From contig NZ_QJRJ01000080.1 of NCBI RefSeq assembly GCF_003254625.1, positions 62,001 to 126,000 on the forward strand: DNA of 64,000 nucleotides, in the 5' to 3' direction. The notes below the pieces were generated by a model. The model was not told the DNA's origin. It worked only from the letters and a program-made list of their open reading frames with translations, and did no database searches. The stretch is from Flavobacterium ginsenosidimutans (lineage in GTDB: Bacteria > Bacteroidota > Bacteroidia > Flavobacteriales > Flavobacteriaceae). Of the stretch, positions 36,535-44,605 are shown piece after piece; the first letter of the stretch is position 1; every line of letters begins with the position of its first letter. Position numbers and translations under genes: made by a program.

Positions 36535-36597
36535 TTAAAAATCTTTTTTAAGAGACAAAAAAGGCTGTTTCTAAATTAATTAGGATAATTAATTTTT

Positions 36598-37725
36598 TTA
36601 TTCGTAGTAATTTAAAATAGTAAAGCCACATTCTTTTAAAAGCTGTTCTTTTCTCATCAGTTTTAAATCAGATTGCATCATTTCTTTTACTAATTCAGAT
36701 AATTTGTATTCACACTCCCAACCTAATTTTGTTTTAGCTTTTGTTGGATCGCCAATAAGTAAATCTACTTCTGTAGGTCTAAAATAATTTGGATCTACAG
36801 CTAATACTTCTTTTCCAATTGGAAGCTGATATTCAGGATTATTACAAGATATAACATATCCTTTTTCGTTTTCACCCACACCTTTAAATTCTAGTTCAAT
36901 TCCTACTTCTGCAAAACTCATTTGAACAAATTCTCGAACTGTAGTTGTTTTTCCTGTGGCAATTACAAAATCTTCAGGTTCATCTGCCTGCAATATCATC
37001 CACATCATTCGAACATAATCTTTTGCATGTCCCCAATCGCGTTGCGCATCGAGATTTCCTAAATGCAATTTATTCTGTAAACCTAGAGCTATTCTTGAAG
37101 CTGCTCTAGTAATCTTACGTGTCACAAAAGTTTCTCCACGAATAGGAGATTCATGATTGAATAAAATACCATTGCAAGCATACATTCCATAAGCTTCTCT
37201 ATAATTTACCGTAATCCAAAAAGCATACATTTTTGCAACCGCATAAGGTGATCTTGGATAAAAAGGAGTTGTTTCTGATTGTGGTACTTCTTGAACTTTA
37301 CCGTATAATTCTGAAGTTGATGCCTGATAGATTCTAGTCTTTTTCTCTAATCCTAACAAACGTACAGCATCTAGAATTCTAAGAGTTCCTAGTGCATCTA
37401 CATTTCCTGTATATTCAGGAGTTTCAAATGAAACTGCCACATGACTCATAGCTGCCAAATTATAGATTTCATCGGGCTGAATTTCCTTTATTAATCGTGT
37501 TAAATTTGTACTGTCGCTCATGTCACCATAATGTAAAATGAAGTTTCTATTTTCTACATGAGGATCTTGGTAAAGATGATCAATTCGATCTGTATTGAAT
37601 AAAGAAGTACGTCTTTTTAATCCATGAACTATATATCCTTTTTCTAATAAAAATTCGCTTAAGTAAGCTCCATCTTGCCCTGTTATTCCTGTGATGAATG
37701 CTGTTTTTTGTATCGGATTATTCAT
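36598..37725 (-). CDS. gmd: GDP-mannose 4,6-dehydratase
   Basis: 375 aa. GITGQDGAYLSEFLLEKGYI, HGLKRRTSLFNTDRIDHLYQ, QASTSELYGKVQEVPQSETT, SPYAVAKMYAFW (Tyr-x3-Lys about 157-161), NGILFNHESPIRGETFVTRK and AQRDWGHAKDYVRMMW are diagnostic for GMD. It makes GDP-4-keto-6-deoxymannose from GDP-mannose with NADP+. The next gene (fcl) completes GDP-L-fucose. Confidence 0.96.
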   Translation of the reverse strand: MNNPIQKTAFITGITGQDGAYLSEFLLEKGYIVHGLKRRTSLFNTDRIDHLYQDPHVENRNFILHYGDMSDSTNLTRLIKEIQPDEIYNLAAMSHVAVSFETPEYTGNVDALGTLRILDAVRLLGLEKKTRIYQASTSELYGKVQEVPQSETTPFYPRSPYAVAKMYAFWITVNYREAYGMYACNGILFNHESPIRGETFVTRKITRAASRIALGLQNKLHLGNLDAQRDWGHAKDYVRMMWMILQADEPEDFVIATGKTTTVREFVQMSFAEVGIELEFKGVGENEKGYVISCNNPEYQLPIGKEVLAVDPNYFRPTEVDLLIGDPTKAKTKLGWECEYKLSELVKEMMQSDLKLMRKEQLLKECGFTILNYYE

Positions 37726-37809
37726 AATTTAATTATAAAGTGCAAATGCGTTCTGCTGCAATGTTGCAAAATTTATTTTTGTTATCTTTAATTAAAAGGA
37801 TAGATAATA

Positions 37810-38763
37810 TTAATAACTATTTTCTTTTAAGCTTTCAATATTTTCTAGGAACCAATTGTAGGTTTTCTGGATTCCTTCTTCTAAAGTCACTTGGTGTTTC
37901 CAGCCAATGCTGTGCATTTTAGAAACATCCATTAATTTTCGTGGTGTTCCATCTGGCTTGCTTTCATCCCAGATAATATTTCCGGTATGTCCCACAATTT
38001 TTTGAATTGTAGCAGCAAGTTCCTTAATGGTTAAATCTTCTCCTGTTCCAATATTATATAAATGTTCAGGAAGTTCATTTTCTAACGCAAAAACTACTGC
38101 TTCTGCCATATCATCTACAAACAAGAACTCACGCATTGGTGTACCTGTTCCCCATAATATTACGGGTGCATTATTGCTTTCTTTAGCTTCGTGAAATTTG
38201 CGAATCATAGCGGGTAAAACATGCGAACTGGTCAAATCGAAATTGTCATGAATACCGTATAAGTTTGTTGGCATTAAACTCACAAAATCTTTATTGTATT
38301 GCTTACGAATAGCTTCGCACAATTTTACTCCTGTAATTTTTGCCAAAGCATACCATTCGTTTGTTTTTTCTAAAGAAGCCGTTAACAGATAATCTTCTTT
38401 TAATGGCTGCGGAGCTAATTTTGGATAAATGCAAGAGCTTCCTAAAAAAATGAATTTTTCGACATCTAAACTATGAGCTTCGCTGATAAGGTTATTTTGA
38501 ATCTGCATGTTTTCCATCAAAAATTGATATGGAAAATCATTATTTGCCAAAATCCCTCCCACTTTTGCCGCGGCATCTATAATAATATCTGGCTTTGTGT
38601 TTTGTATAAATTCTCGAACAGCTTTCTGGTCTCTTAAATCTAATTCTTTGCTTGATGCTCCAATAAGATTTGTATAACCTTTTGCGGTGAGACTTCTCCA
38701 AATGGCACTTCCAACCATTCCTTTATGTCCAGCTATATATATTACAGTATTTTTATTAATCAT
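37810..38763 (-). CDS. fcl: GDP-L-fucose synthase
   Basis: 317 aa. YIAGHKGMVGSAIWRSL (NADP-binding), ELDLRDQKAVREF, AAAKVGGILANNDFPYQFLM, GSSCIYPKLAPQPLKEDYLL and catalytic NEWYALAKITG (Tyr-x3-Lys, about 137-141) match the bifunctional epimerase/reductase WcaG/Fcl. It converts GDP-4-keto-6-deoxymannose to GDP-L-fucose. An 84-nt spacer separates it from gmd. Confidence 0.95.
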   Translation of the reverse strand: MINKNTVIYIAGHKGMVGSAIWRSLTAKGYTNLIGASSKELDLRDQKAVREFIQNTKPDIIIDAAAKVGGILANNDFPYQFLMENMQIQNNLISEAHSLDVEKFIFLGSSCIYPKLAPQPLKEDYLLTASLEKTNEWYALAKITGVKLCEAIRKQYNKDFVSLMPTNLYGIHDNFDLTSSHVLPAMIRKFHEAKESNNAPVILWGTGTPMREFLFVDDMAEAVVFALENELPEHLYNIGTGEDLTIKELAATIQKIVGHTGNIIWDESKPDGTPRKLMDVSKMHSIGWKHQVTLEEGIQKTYNWFLENIESLKENSY

Positions 38764-38784
38764 TGTGAGTATATTTATTTACAA

Positions 38785-39786
38785 TTATAATAATGGCGAT
38801 GCAATCGATTCTAATTGTTGGTAAACTTGTTTTACTTCTTGAGAGTTTTCTTTTTGCAAAACCATCAAAGCATCAGTAGTGTAGATCAATATACAATTTT
38901 TAACTCCTACAAAAGTGGTATGCATTGAAGTTCCTATAACAATATTTCTATTAGCATCGATTGGATGATCTTTGTTAACCAAATAATCATAAACCGATTC
39001 GAAAGAACCTAAATCTGACCATTCAAAATGAGCAGGAATTACTTTAATATCTTTACTACGTTCCATTACTGCATAATCAATACTGATAGATGGAATATTC
39101 ATAGACATTTCATAATCCAAAAAGCCATTTTTATTTGCTTCCCAAGCTTCTTTTGATGTCAAAAAAACCTCTGGTTCAAGCATTTCAAGTTGTTTTAAAA
39201 ACTTTTCCGCTTTGAAACAAAAGAGACCACTATTCCAAAAATAATTTCCATTTTTCAGATATATTTCGGCTGTTTCCAAATTTGGTTTTTCATGAAAAGC
39301 AATTACATTTTGATGCTCAAACTCTATATATCCATATCCTATTTCTGGTTTAATTGGTTTGACACCAAAAGTAATCAAATAATCTTGATTGGCTAATTCA
39401 ATAGCTTGTTTTAATGCACTTATGTATAAATCATTTCCCTCAATAATATGATCTGAGGGCGTAATCAATAAAATATCTTCAGGTTTTGATGCAAATGCTG
39501 CAAATGCAATTGCTGCCGCAGTATTACGAGGAACAGCTTCTACAATATGTGTAAATGGTTTCTCGAATTTCGACATAATGGCATTACTCATTTTGTAATT
39601 TTCGATATTTCCAACCACTATTGTTTTATTGGATATATTAAGATTACGTGTTACTGTTTTTTCAAAAAGTGATTCTCCGTCAAAAAGTTCTAAATATTGC
39701 TTAGGAAGTGTTTTTCTGGATAATGGCCACAATCTGCTGCCAATTCCTCCAGTTAAAACTACGTGTGTAACAGAACTAATTGCCAT
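38785..39786 (-). CDS. manC: Mannose-1-phosphate guanylyltransferase
   Basis: 333 aa. Pyrophosphorylase signature VVLTGGIGSRLWPLSRKTLP with KQYLELFDG, then VEAVPRNTAAAIAFAAFA, ITPSDHIIEG, FHEKPNLETAEIYL, NSGLFCFKAEKFL and SIDYAVMERSKDI. It lacks the C-terminal phosphomannose-isomerase domain, so it is a single-function GMP. It supplies GDP-mannose for gmd/fcl and possibly mannosyltransferases. Its start overlaps the cytidylyltransferase-like gene by 11 nt. Confidence 0.94.
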   Translation of the reverse strand: MAISSVTHVVLTGGIGSRLWPLSRKTLPKQYLELFDGESLFEKTVTRNLNISNKTIVVGNIENYKMSNAIMSKFEKPFTHIVEAVPRNTAAAIAFAAFASKPEDILLITPSDHIIEGNDLYISALKQAIELANQDYLITFGVKPIKPEIGYGYIEFEHQNVIAFHEKPNLETAEIYLKNGNYFWNSGLFCFKAEKFLKQLEMLEPEVFLTSKEAWEANKNGFLDYEMSMNIPSISIDYAVMERSKDIKVIPAHFEWSDLGSFESVYDYLVNKDHPIDANRNIVIGTSMHTTFVGVKNCILIYTTDALMVLQKENSQEVKQVYQQLESIASPLL

Positions 39787-40210
39787 TAGAATGTACTAAA
39801 ACTTCTCTTTGATAAACTTCATGACGAAGATTAGTACTCGAAAAACGATGGTCTCTTGTATTAAAGTACAATTCGATTCCTTTTTCTTCGCAATACTTTC
39901 TTCCTGTAAAATCTCTTTCTTTATATTCATCTCCTAGAATACGAACATCAAGAGCAAAAGATTTCAAAATATCTTCTAGATCTTGTTCTGTTGCATAAGG
40001 AACAATTTCATCTACAAACTTACACGCCTTTAACTGTATGTAACGTTCTACAACTGTTTGGGTCGGTTTATTTTTTGTTGGGCGGTCTAACGTTGGATCT
40101 GTCTGAAGACCAACAATTAAATAATCACAATGTTGTTTTGCTTCTTCAAGCATTTTAACGTGCCCTGCATGTAACAAATCAAAAGCACTAAATGTTATTC
40201 CAGTTCTCAT
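39776..40210 (-). CDS. Cytidylyltransferase-like nucleotidyltransferase (TagD/RfaE-like)
   Basis: 144 aa. MRTGITFSAFDLLHAGHVKM has the HxGH nucleotide-binding motif, and HRFSSTNLRHEV near the C-terminus corresponds to the second signature (ISSTxLR). The size fits glycerol-3-phosphate cytidylyltransferase, but similar small enzymes activate other alcohol or sugar phosphates. First gene of the polysaccharide operon. No obvious CDP-linked pathway partner is nearby, so the substrate stays open. Confidence 0.85.
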   Translation of the reverse strand: MRTGITFSAFDLLHAGHVKMLEEAKQHCDYLIVGLQTDPTLDRPTKNKPTQTVVERYIQLKACKFVDEIVPYATEQDLEDILKSFALDVRILGDEYKERDFTGRKYCEEKGIELYFNTRDHRFSSTNLRHEVYQREVLVHSNGN

Positions 40211-40286
40211 CTGCTTAATGTTTTAAATTAAAAATATGTTTGTTAATGTAGTATGATTTTCAAAATTTGTAATTAACCATTTTACT

Positions 40287-40329
40287 GGGGTTTCGCAGCT
40301 TTTTTTAAAATTTTGCAAAAGGGTTCCCC
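40287..40329 (-). promoter_or_regulatory. Leader hairpin upstream of the polysaccharide operon
   Basis: On the minus strand GGGG pairs with CCCC and, after a 5-nt bulge, TTTTGCA pairs with TGCGAAA (one G-U), 77-119 nt before the first gene. G/C clusters are rare in this spacer. A leader structure is the expected place for an UpxY/RfaH-type antiterminator to act, but no known recruitment site is recognised. Confidence 0.35.
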
Positions 40330-40536
40330 GTGAATAGTTACATTTTAACTACTCAAAAAAGAAAAAATAAATGGTATAAAAACTTAAAAAATTATAGTTC
40401 CTGATCGTTATAAAATGAATTAAAATTCTAGTTCTAAATCGAGAAATTCAATTCATTAATTTCAATTTGTCCCTTATAATAATTTAAGATAAAATTATGG
40501 TAATAGGGTCTATGAGAAATTTCAATTTTGTGACTA

Positions 40537-40560
40537 AATGTCCTTAATAAGGAAATTTTA
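40537..40560. repeat. 24-nt direct repeat with palindromic core, copy 2
   Basis: Identical over 24 nt to 21227-21250, with core TCCTTAATAAGGA. It lies between the divergent operon start (327-350 nt upstream of 40210) and upxY (272-295 nt upstream of 40832). Flanking sequence differs between the two copies. Confidence 0.6.
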
Positions 40561-40831
40561 CTATAAAATGCATCACTATTTTTAGACTCATGGAATTAAT
40601 TTTACTACTTAGTTTACAGACCAAACATTAGATTGCTAATGCTGATTTTCTAAACCTCTTAACTATATCGATTGAAGGCGGTTTTTTTTAAAAACACTTT
40701 AAAAATTTAAAACAGTATTTTTTAAAAATTTCATTTTCAAGAAAAACTAAGAGAACGTAAAACATTACAAAACAGCTTACTAAACATTTAAAAACAACTA
40801 TTTACAAATACATTTAATAAATTCTAGAATT

Positions 40832-41299
40832 ATGAAATGGTATGTAGTGTACACTAAACCTAAATGGGAAAAAAGAGTTGCAGAACAGTTAACTAAGTTT
40901 AACATCAATTGTTATTGTCCTGTGATTAAAAAAATTCAACAGAGATCAGATAGGAAAATAAAGGTAGAAGTGCCATTGTTTAATCATTACATATTTGTAC
41001 AATTAGCAGAAAAAGATCGAAATCTGGTTTTTAATTCTCCTGGAGTTGTACGATTCTTATTTTGGCTAGGTAGACACGCTATTGTAAAAGATAGAGAGAT
41101 AGAAACCATAAAAGAATGGCTTGATAGTGGAGATACCGCTTCAGATATCTCAGTTATGCAATATCAAATTGGCGATAAGGTACATTTAAATTCCGGTATA
41201 TTTTGTAATCAGAACGCCGTGATTAAGGATATTACAAAAACACATTATGTTCTGATTTTAGAATCTTTGGGATATGTTTTAAAAGTAAAACATAAATAA
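40832..41299 (+). CDS. UpxY-type NusG/RfaH-like transcription antiterminator
   Basis: 155 aa. MKWYVVYTKPKWEKRVAEQL is the NGN-domain start of NusG paralogues. FNHYIFVQLAEKDRNLVFNS and GVVRFLFWLGRHAIVKDREI complete the NGN domain, and a KOW-like C-terminal domain follows (QIGDKVHLNSGIFCNQNAVI). In Bacteroides such proteins promote elongation through long polysaccharide operons, normally as the operon's first gene. Here it is divergent from the cluster, so it would act in trans on the 25-kb operon. Length matches the family. Confidence 0.88.
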   Translation: MKWYVVYTKPKWEKRVAEQLTKFNINCYCPVIKKIQQRSDRKIKVEVPLFNHYIFVQLAEKDRNLVFNSPGVVRFLFWLGRHAIVKDREIETIKEWLDSGDTASDISVMQYQIGDKVHLNSGIFCNQNAVIKDITKTHYVLILESLGYVLKVKHK

Positions 41300-41302
41300 C
41301 AA

Positions 41303-41362
41303 ATGAAAAAAGAAAGAGTTTTTCAAGAAGTACAATCCTAACTTGCAACTCTTCTTTTTCAT
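41303..41362 (+). terminator. Possible terminator after upxY
   Basis: ATGAAAAAAGAAAGAGTT (41303-41320) and AACTCTTCTTTTTCAT (41347-41362) are inverted with two bulges around a 26-nt loop, starting 3 nt after the upxY stop. No U-run follows on the plus strand, so the call is tentative. Confidence 0.35.
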
Positions 41363-41393
41363 GAAAAAAACAAAATAGCTGTGATAAAAAATA

Positions 41394-41597
41394 TTAGTTT
41401 TCCAATTGAAAGATTTGGCTTTTTTTAATGCCAAGAATCTTAACTAATTGATCTAGTTTTGATAGTTTAAGATCAACCATTCCTTGTTCAATTTTCTCAT
41501 ATTTTTTTACGCTCATTTCCATTTGAATAGCTACATATTCTGGAGTATGGTTATTCTGTAATCTATACTCTTTAATTTTTAGGTAGTAATTTTCCAT
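41394..41597 (-). CDS. Small XRE-family HTH regulator
   Basis: 67 aa, essentially one Cro/C1 helix-turn-helix: IKEYRLQNNHTPEYVAIQME then MSVKKYEKIEQGMVDLKLSK. It has no effector domain. Tandem paralogue of the 76-aa protein encoded upstream at 41677 (similar Y-K-IE-G--DL--SKL spacing). Position beside upxY and the polysaccharide operon suggests local regulation, which is inference. Confidence 0.8.
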   Translation of the reverse strand: MENYYLKIKEYRLQNNHTPEYVAIQMEMSVKKYEKIEQGMVDLKLSKLDQLVKILGIKKSQIFQLEN

Positions 41598-41676
41598 GAT
41601 GCTGTTTTTTTATTACTATTTTATAACTTAATTAGTTTAATTACCTTAATATTCAATAAATTGTGACAGGATATTT

Positions 41677-41907
41677 TTATCTTGTTTCACTAAAAAAGAT
41701 CGATACATCGAATTTAAATATGAATTCAATTGAAACCTCCAAGACTTTTGAAATCTCAATTAATTTAGAAACGGTTAAATCAACATCACCTCTTTCAATT
41801 TTGCCATAACCACTGGTGCTCATTTTTAATTCAGCCGCTACATATTCCCTAGTCAAATTTTTTAATTCTCTTATCTTTCTAATATTTTCGTATACACTAT
41901 ATTTCAT
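41677..41907 (-). CDS. Small XRE-family HTH regulator
   Basis: 76 aa: IRKIRELKNLTREYVAAELK then MSTSGYGKIERGDVDLTVSK, a single Cro/C1-type HTH, with a short hydrophobic tail (VSIEFIFKFDVSIFF). Paralogous to the 67-aa regulator 80 nt downstream. The pair probably arose by tandem duplication. The tail could be a dimerisation segment. Confidence 0.8.
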   Translation of the reverse strand: MKYSVYENIRKIRELKNLTREYVAAELKMSTSGYGKIERGDVDLTVSKLIEISKVLEVSIEFIFKFDVSIFFSETR

Positions 41908-42372
41908 AAAAAATAAAAAATTATAAATAATTCTACTCTGAAGGTACTTGTCATAACTATTATTAAAATTATGCGAAAAAGTAATTTCTATCTTTTTAAT
42001 CTTATTTTACAAAAAAATTACCTTTTCATACTAACCTTTCAATTATTAACAACGTTTGAAGCTAAATGACTGTTTTTATTTAGCATTCATTTTAAATTTT
42101 GATCAAAAATATATAATGTTTAGAGTATATAATAATAAATCTGTTCAACGGATTTTAAAATCCGATAAAATACAACATTCCCATTTTTAGGTCGTCAGAT
42201 TTGCTTAAAAAAGCTCGTAAAACCCTTATTTTATAAGATAAAAAGCACGTAATAATACTTACCGTAAAAATCTTACTTTCGACGATCTGCATCAAAAAAG
42301 GAGAAAATCGGTATAAAGTTTAAATTATCAGAAATGATAGGTGTTGAAAGTTTCAAATGAGATTTTAAACAA
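41908..42372. other. Gene-free region with a 16-bp palindrome
   Basis: No supported ORF in 465 nt. CGGATTTTAAAATCCG (42149-42164) is a perfect 16-bp palindrome. GCTAAAT (42061-42067) and ATTTAGC (42078-42084) form a weak hairpin. The region lies upstream of the two XRE genes, which are natural candidates to bind it. No clear TAnnTTTG box was found. Confidence 0.45.
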
Positions 42373-42412
42373 AAAAAATCCGTTAACTAAATTAATAGCC
42401 AACGGATTTTTT
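42373..42412 (-). terminator. Terminator of the beta-helix operon
   Basis: AAAAAATCCGTT (42373-42384) and AACGGATTTTTT (42401-42412) form a perfect 12-bp stem with a 16-nt loop, 15 nt after the stop codon at 42428. On the minus strand it ends in T-rich sequence. Confidence 0.85.
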
Positions 42413-42427
42413 AAAGTTATGTTTAGT

Positions 42428-44605
42428 TTATTGAGTTACTAAAAGCTGTGGATAAGGAGTTGAAGCTGTATTTATAATTACAGTCGAAGCACCTTCTTTT
42501 ACATTGACCAACAACTTACTAAGCGTTGTATTTGCTCTAAAAGTGTTATTCATAAATATTCCGTAATACTTACTGTTCCAGTCTCCATCTATTGTTAAAG
42601 CAGTTACACTTCCAGTAATCGTAGAATTTACTATATAACTATATACCGGATTATATAATACTGACGAAAACATTGGTGCAGAATCTGAAAAAGTACATCC
42701 TTCTAAATACGTTGCAATAGCTTTTATTGTTGAGCCTGTATTCGAATTATTATAAAAATTAGAACTATAGAAAGAAATCTCGCCGCTGGAAATAACATTT
42801 TTTCCTTTAAAATTAGTAAAATCACTATTTGCGGCTAAAGGATAGTTATTTGCACTTAAATTAAGCGCTGTATCTCCTCCGTCAAATTTACAATCTACCC
42901 AAGCATTTAAATTGTCTGCTCTAGTAGCTAACATCGAAACTGCTGTAGTACAATTAATAAACTGCCCTCTATAAAACATTGTTTTGTCAACAAAACTTGA
43001 GTTATCTGAAACACCACCAACAAGCGGATCTTGGAAGAAACCTTTATTACAGTTTACAAAAGAAATATTATCGAAGAAATTATTATCAAATCCCATCATT
43101 TTATCTAAATGGAAACCATTTGTTTGATCTCTAAATACTACATATTTCAACCAAACAAAACTCATATGTTGTGTGCCATAGTTTTGTGAAGAGTAAACAC
43201 CTGTGTTTCCACCTTGCAATGTCAAATGCGCTAACACAAAATTAGCATCTTGACCTCCCGTAAGCGATATTAGAGGAAAATCGTCTGTTAAACCTACAAT
43301 AACTGTTTTTCCAGTTCCTTTTCCCATAATTCCATGACTTTTGTCTAACGGAATTTTTAAAGTCGAACTGATATAATAAACTCCTTCTGGAAGATCTGCA
43401 ATACCAGAGTTATTGATCAAGTTTTGAATATAAGTTGTACTATCTGGCTTACCTACTCTGTCGGTTCTCCAGTTTGCTCCTAAAGGATCTGGTAATGTTT
43501 CCCAGTTTGGTCTCACCCAAGGCGTATATTTTGTACCTAAAATAGAGCTACTCAAGTTTGCCAGTATAGTCGAATTAGTGATCGCAGCAGTTTGTTCAGT
43601 ACTATTATATTTGACAGAATTACTGTTATCTAAATTTCCCCAAAGATCATATCCAGTAACAGTTCCGCTTCCTCTTTTGTATCCGCCTAAAGCACCAACT
43701 AAGGTCATATTGCTTCTTGCTGAGATAACATCAAACTCTGTATTCAATTTTTTATTAAGAATCGAAATATTCGCTGCATCTATATCATAAGCTCCAGTTC
43801 GAACTGCAGAATAAGAATTTCCTCCACCTAAATCGGTTATTTTAACATTCCCCATATTACTAGCCTTAAACATAGCATAGGTACCATCTCCGGTAAGATT
43901 CCATCCTTCTGCATCAATACCAACAAAAGTAGCCGTTTTAAGATTGTCCATATCTGTGGTATTTCCGTGCGGCGTTAAAAAGTTAGTATGCAGGTTTACG
44001 TTACCATAACTAGGAGTTGTTGAATTTCCTTTCATGGTAAGAACTGTCGATAATCCGCCCGATTGGTGTTTTATAAATTTATTATTTCTAAAATACCCCG
44101 ACTGACTACAATCTATAAGTATTGGACCTCCAAAATTGATGAAAGAGTTATTCTCAAAAGTTGCATTTGTTGCCTTTAAAGTCGCCCATTTAATCGATTT
44201 TAAAGTACAATTAGAAATAACACCTCCGGCTTGAAGCGTAATAGTTTTATCTGCTGGAAGTAAATATTCGATTACAACGCCAGTACTTCCTGCCGCGATC
44301 GTAATATTTGAAAATAAATTTAAAGACGGATGCCCATATAATTTCTGATTACTCTTCATGACAATATCCACTCCAGAATAATCTCCTCTTTCTAATCGCA
44401 CAGAACCATACGTATCCAATGCTTGCTGAAGAGTTGCTTTTTGTGTAACTGGAACAACATGAGCATTAAAATAATCTGTTTCTTCTGGCTGATTAGCGAC
44501 AACAGGATTTTCTGGCGTTTTTACAGGAGCTTCATCAATTGCATATTGATAATTCTGAGAAAAAACCGTCGTCGAAAACAGTAAAAAATAAATTAACTTT
44601 TTCAT
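42428..44605 (-). CDS. Secreted right-handed beta-helix protein (pectate-lyase-3/tailspike-like)
   Basis: 725 aa with signal peptide MKKLIYFLLFSTTVFSQ. Repeating short strands with N/G-rich turns throughout indicate a parallel beta-helix. The second half begins GANWRTDRVGKPDSTTYIQN and continues DLPEGVYYISSTLKIPLDKS and GIMGKGTGKTVIVG. This is the pattern of pectate_lyase_3 domains found in phage tailspikes and polysaccharide-processing enzymes. No T9SS C-terminal domain is evident. Catalytic acids cannot be assigned by eye. The ATG overlaps the upstream gene by 4 nt. It may bind or cleave a polysaccharide. Confidence 0.7.
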   Translation of the reverse strand: MKKLIYFLLFSTTVFSQNYQYAIDEAPVKTPENPVVANQPEETDYFNAHVVPVTQKATLQQALDTYGSVRLERGDYSGVDIVMKSNQKLYGHPSLNLFSNITIAAGSTGVVIEYLLPADKTITLQAGGVISNCTLKSIKWATLKATNATFENNSFINFGGPILIDCSQSGYFRNNKFIKHQSGGLSTVLTMKGNSTTPSYGNVNLHTNFLTPHGNTTDMDNLKTATFVGIDAEGWNLTGDGTYAMFKASNMGNVKITDLGGGNSYSAVRTGAYDIDAANISILNKKLNTEFDVISARSNMTLVGALGGYKRGSGTVTGYDLWGNLDNSNSVKYNSTEQTAAITNSTILANLSSSILGTKYTPWVRPNWETLPDPLGANWRTDRVGKPDSTTYIQNLINNSGIADLPEGVYYISSTLKIPLDKSHGIMGKGTGKTVIVGLTDDFPLISLTGGQDANFVLAHLTLQGGNTGVYSSQNYGTQHMSFVWLKYVVFRDQTNGFHLDKMMGFDNNFFDNISFVNCNKGFFQDPLVGGVSDNSSFVDKTMFYRGQFINCTTAVSMLATRADNLNAWVDCKFDGGDTALNLSANNYPLAANSDFTNFKGKNVISSGEISFYSSNFYNNSNTGSTIKAIATYLEGCTFSDSAPMFSSVLYNPVYSYIVNSTITGSVTALTIDGDWNSKYYGIFMNNTFRANTTLSKLLVNVKEGASTVIINTASTPYPQLLVTQ

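Larger units (their letters stand above)
40211..40831. other. Divergent regulatory region between the polysaccharide operon and upxY
   Basis: 621 nt with no supported ORF. It must contain the main promoter of the minus-strand cluster and the promoter of upxY on the plus strand. I found no exact TAnnTTTG box at either start; the closest is AAATTTTG on the minus strand near 40261. It holds a GC-containing leader hairpin (40287-40329) and copy 2 of the 24-nt repeat (40537-40560). The remainder is AT-rich. Confidence 0.6.

Noticed and set aside
40235..40242. TATGTTTG on the plus strand as a promoter for upxY
   Set aside because: It matches TAnnTTTG but is almost 600 nt before the upxY start and lies in the leader of the opposite operon.
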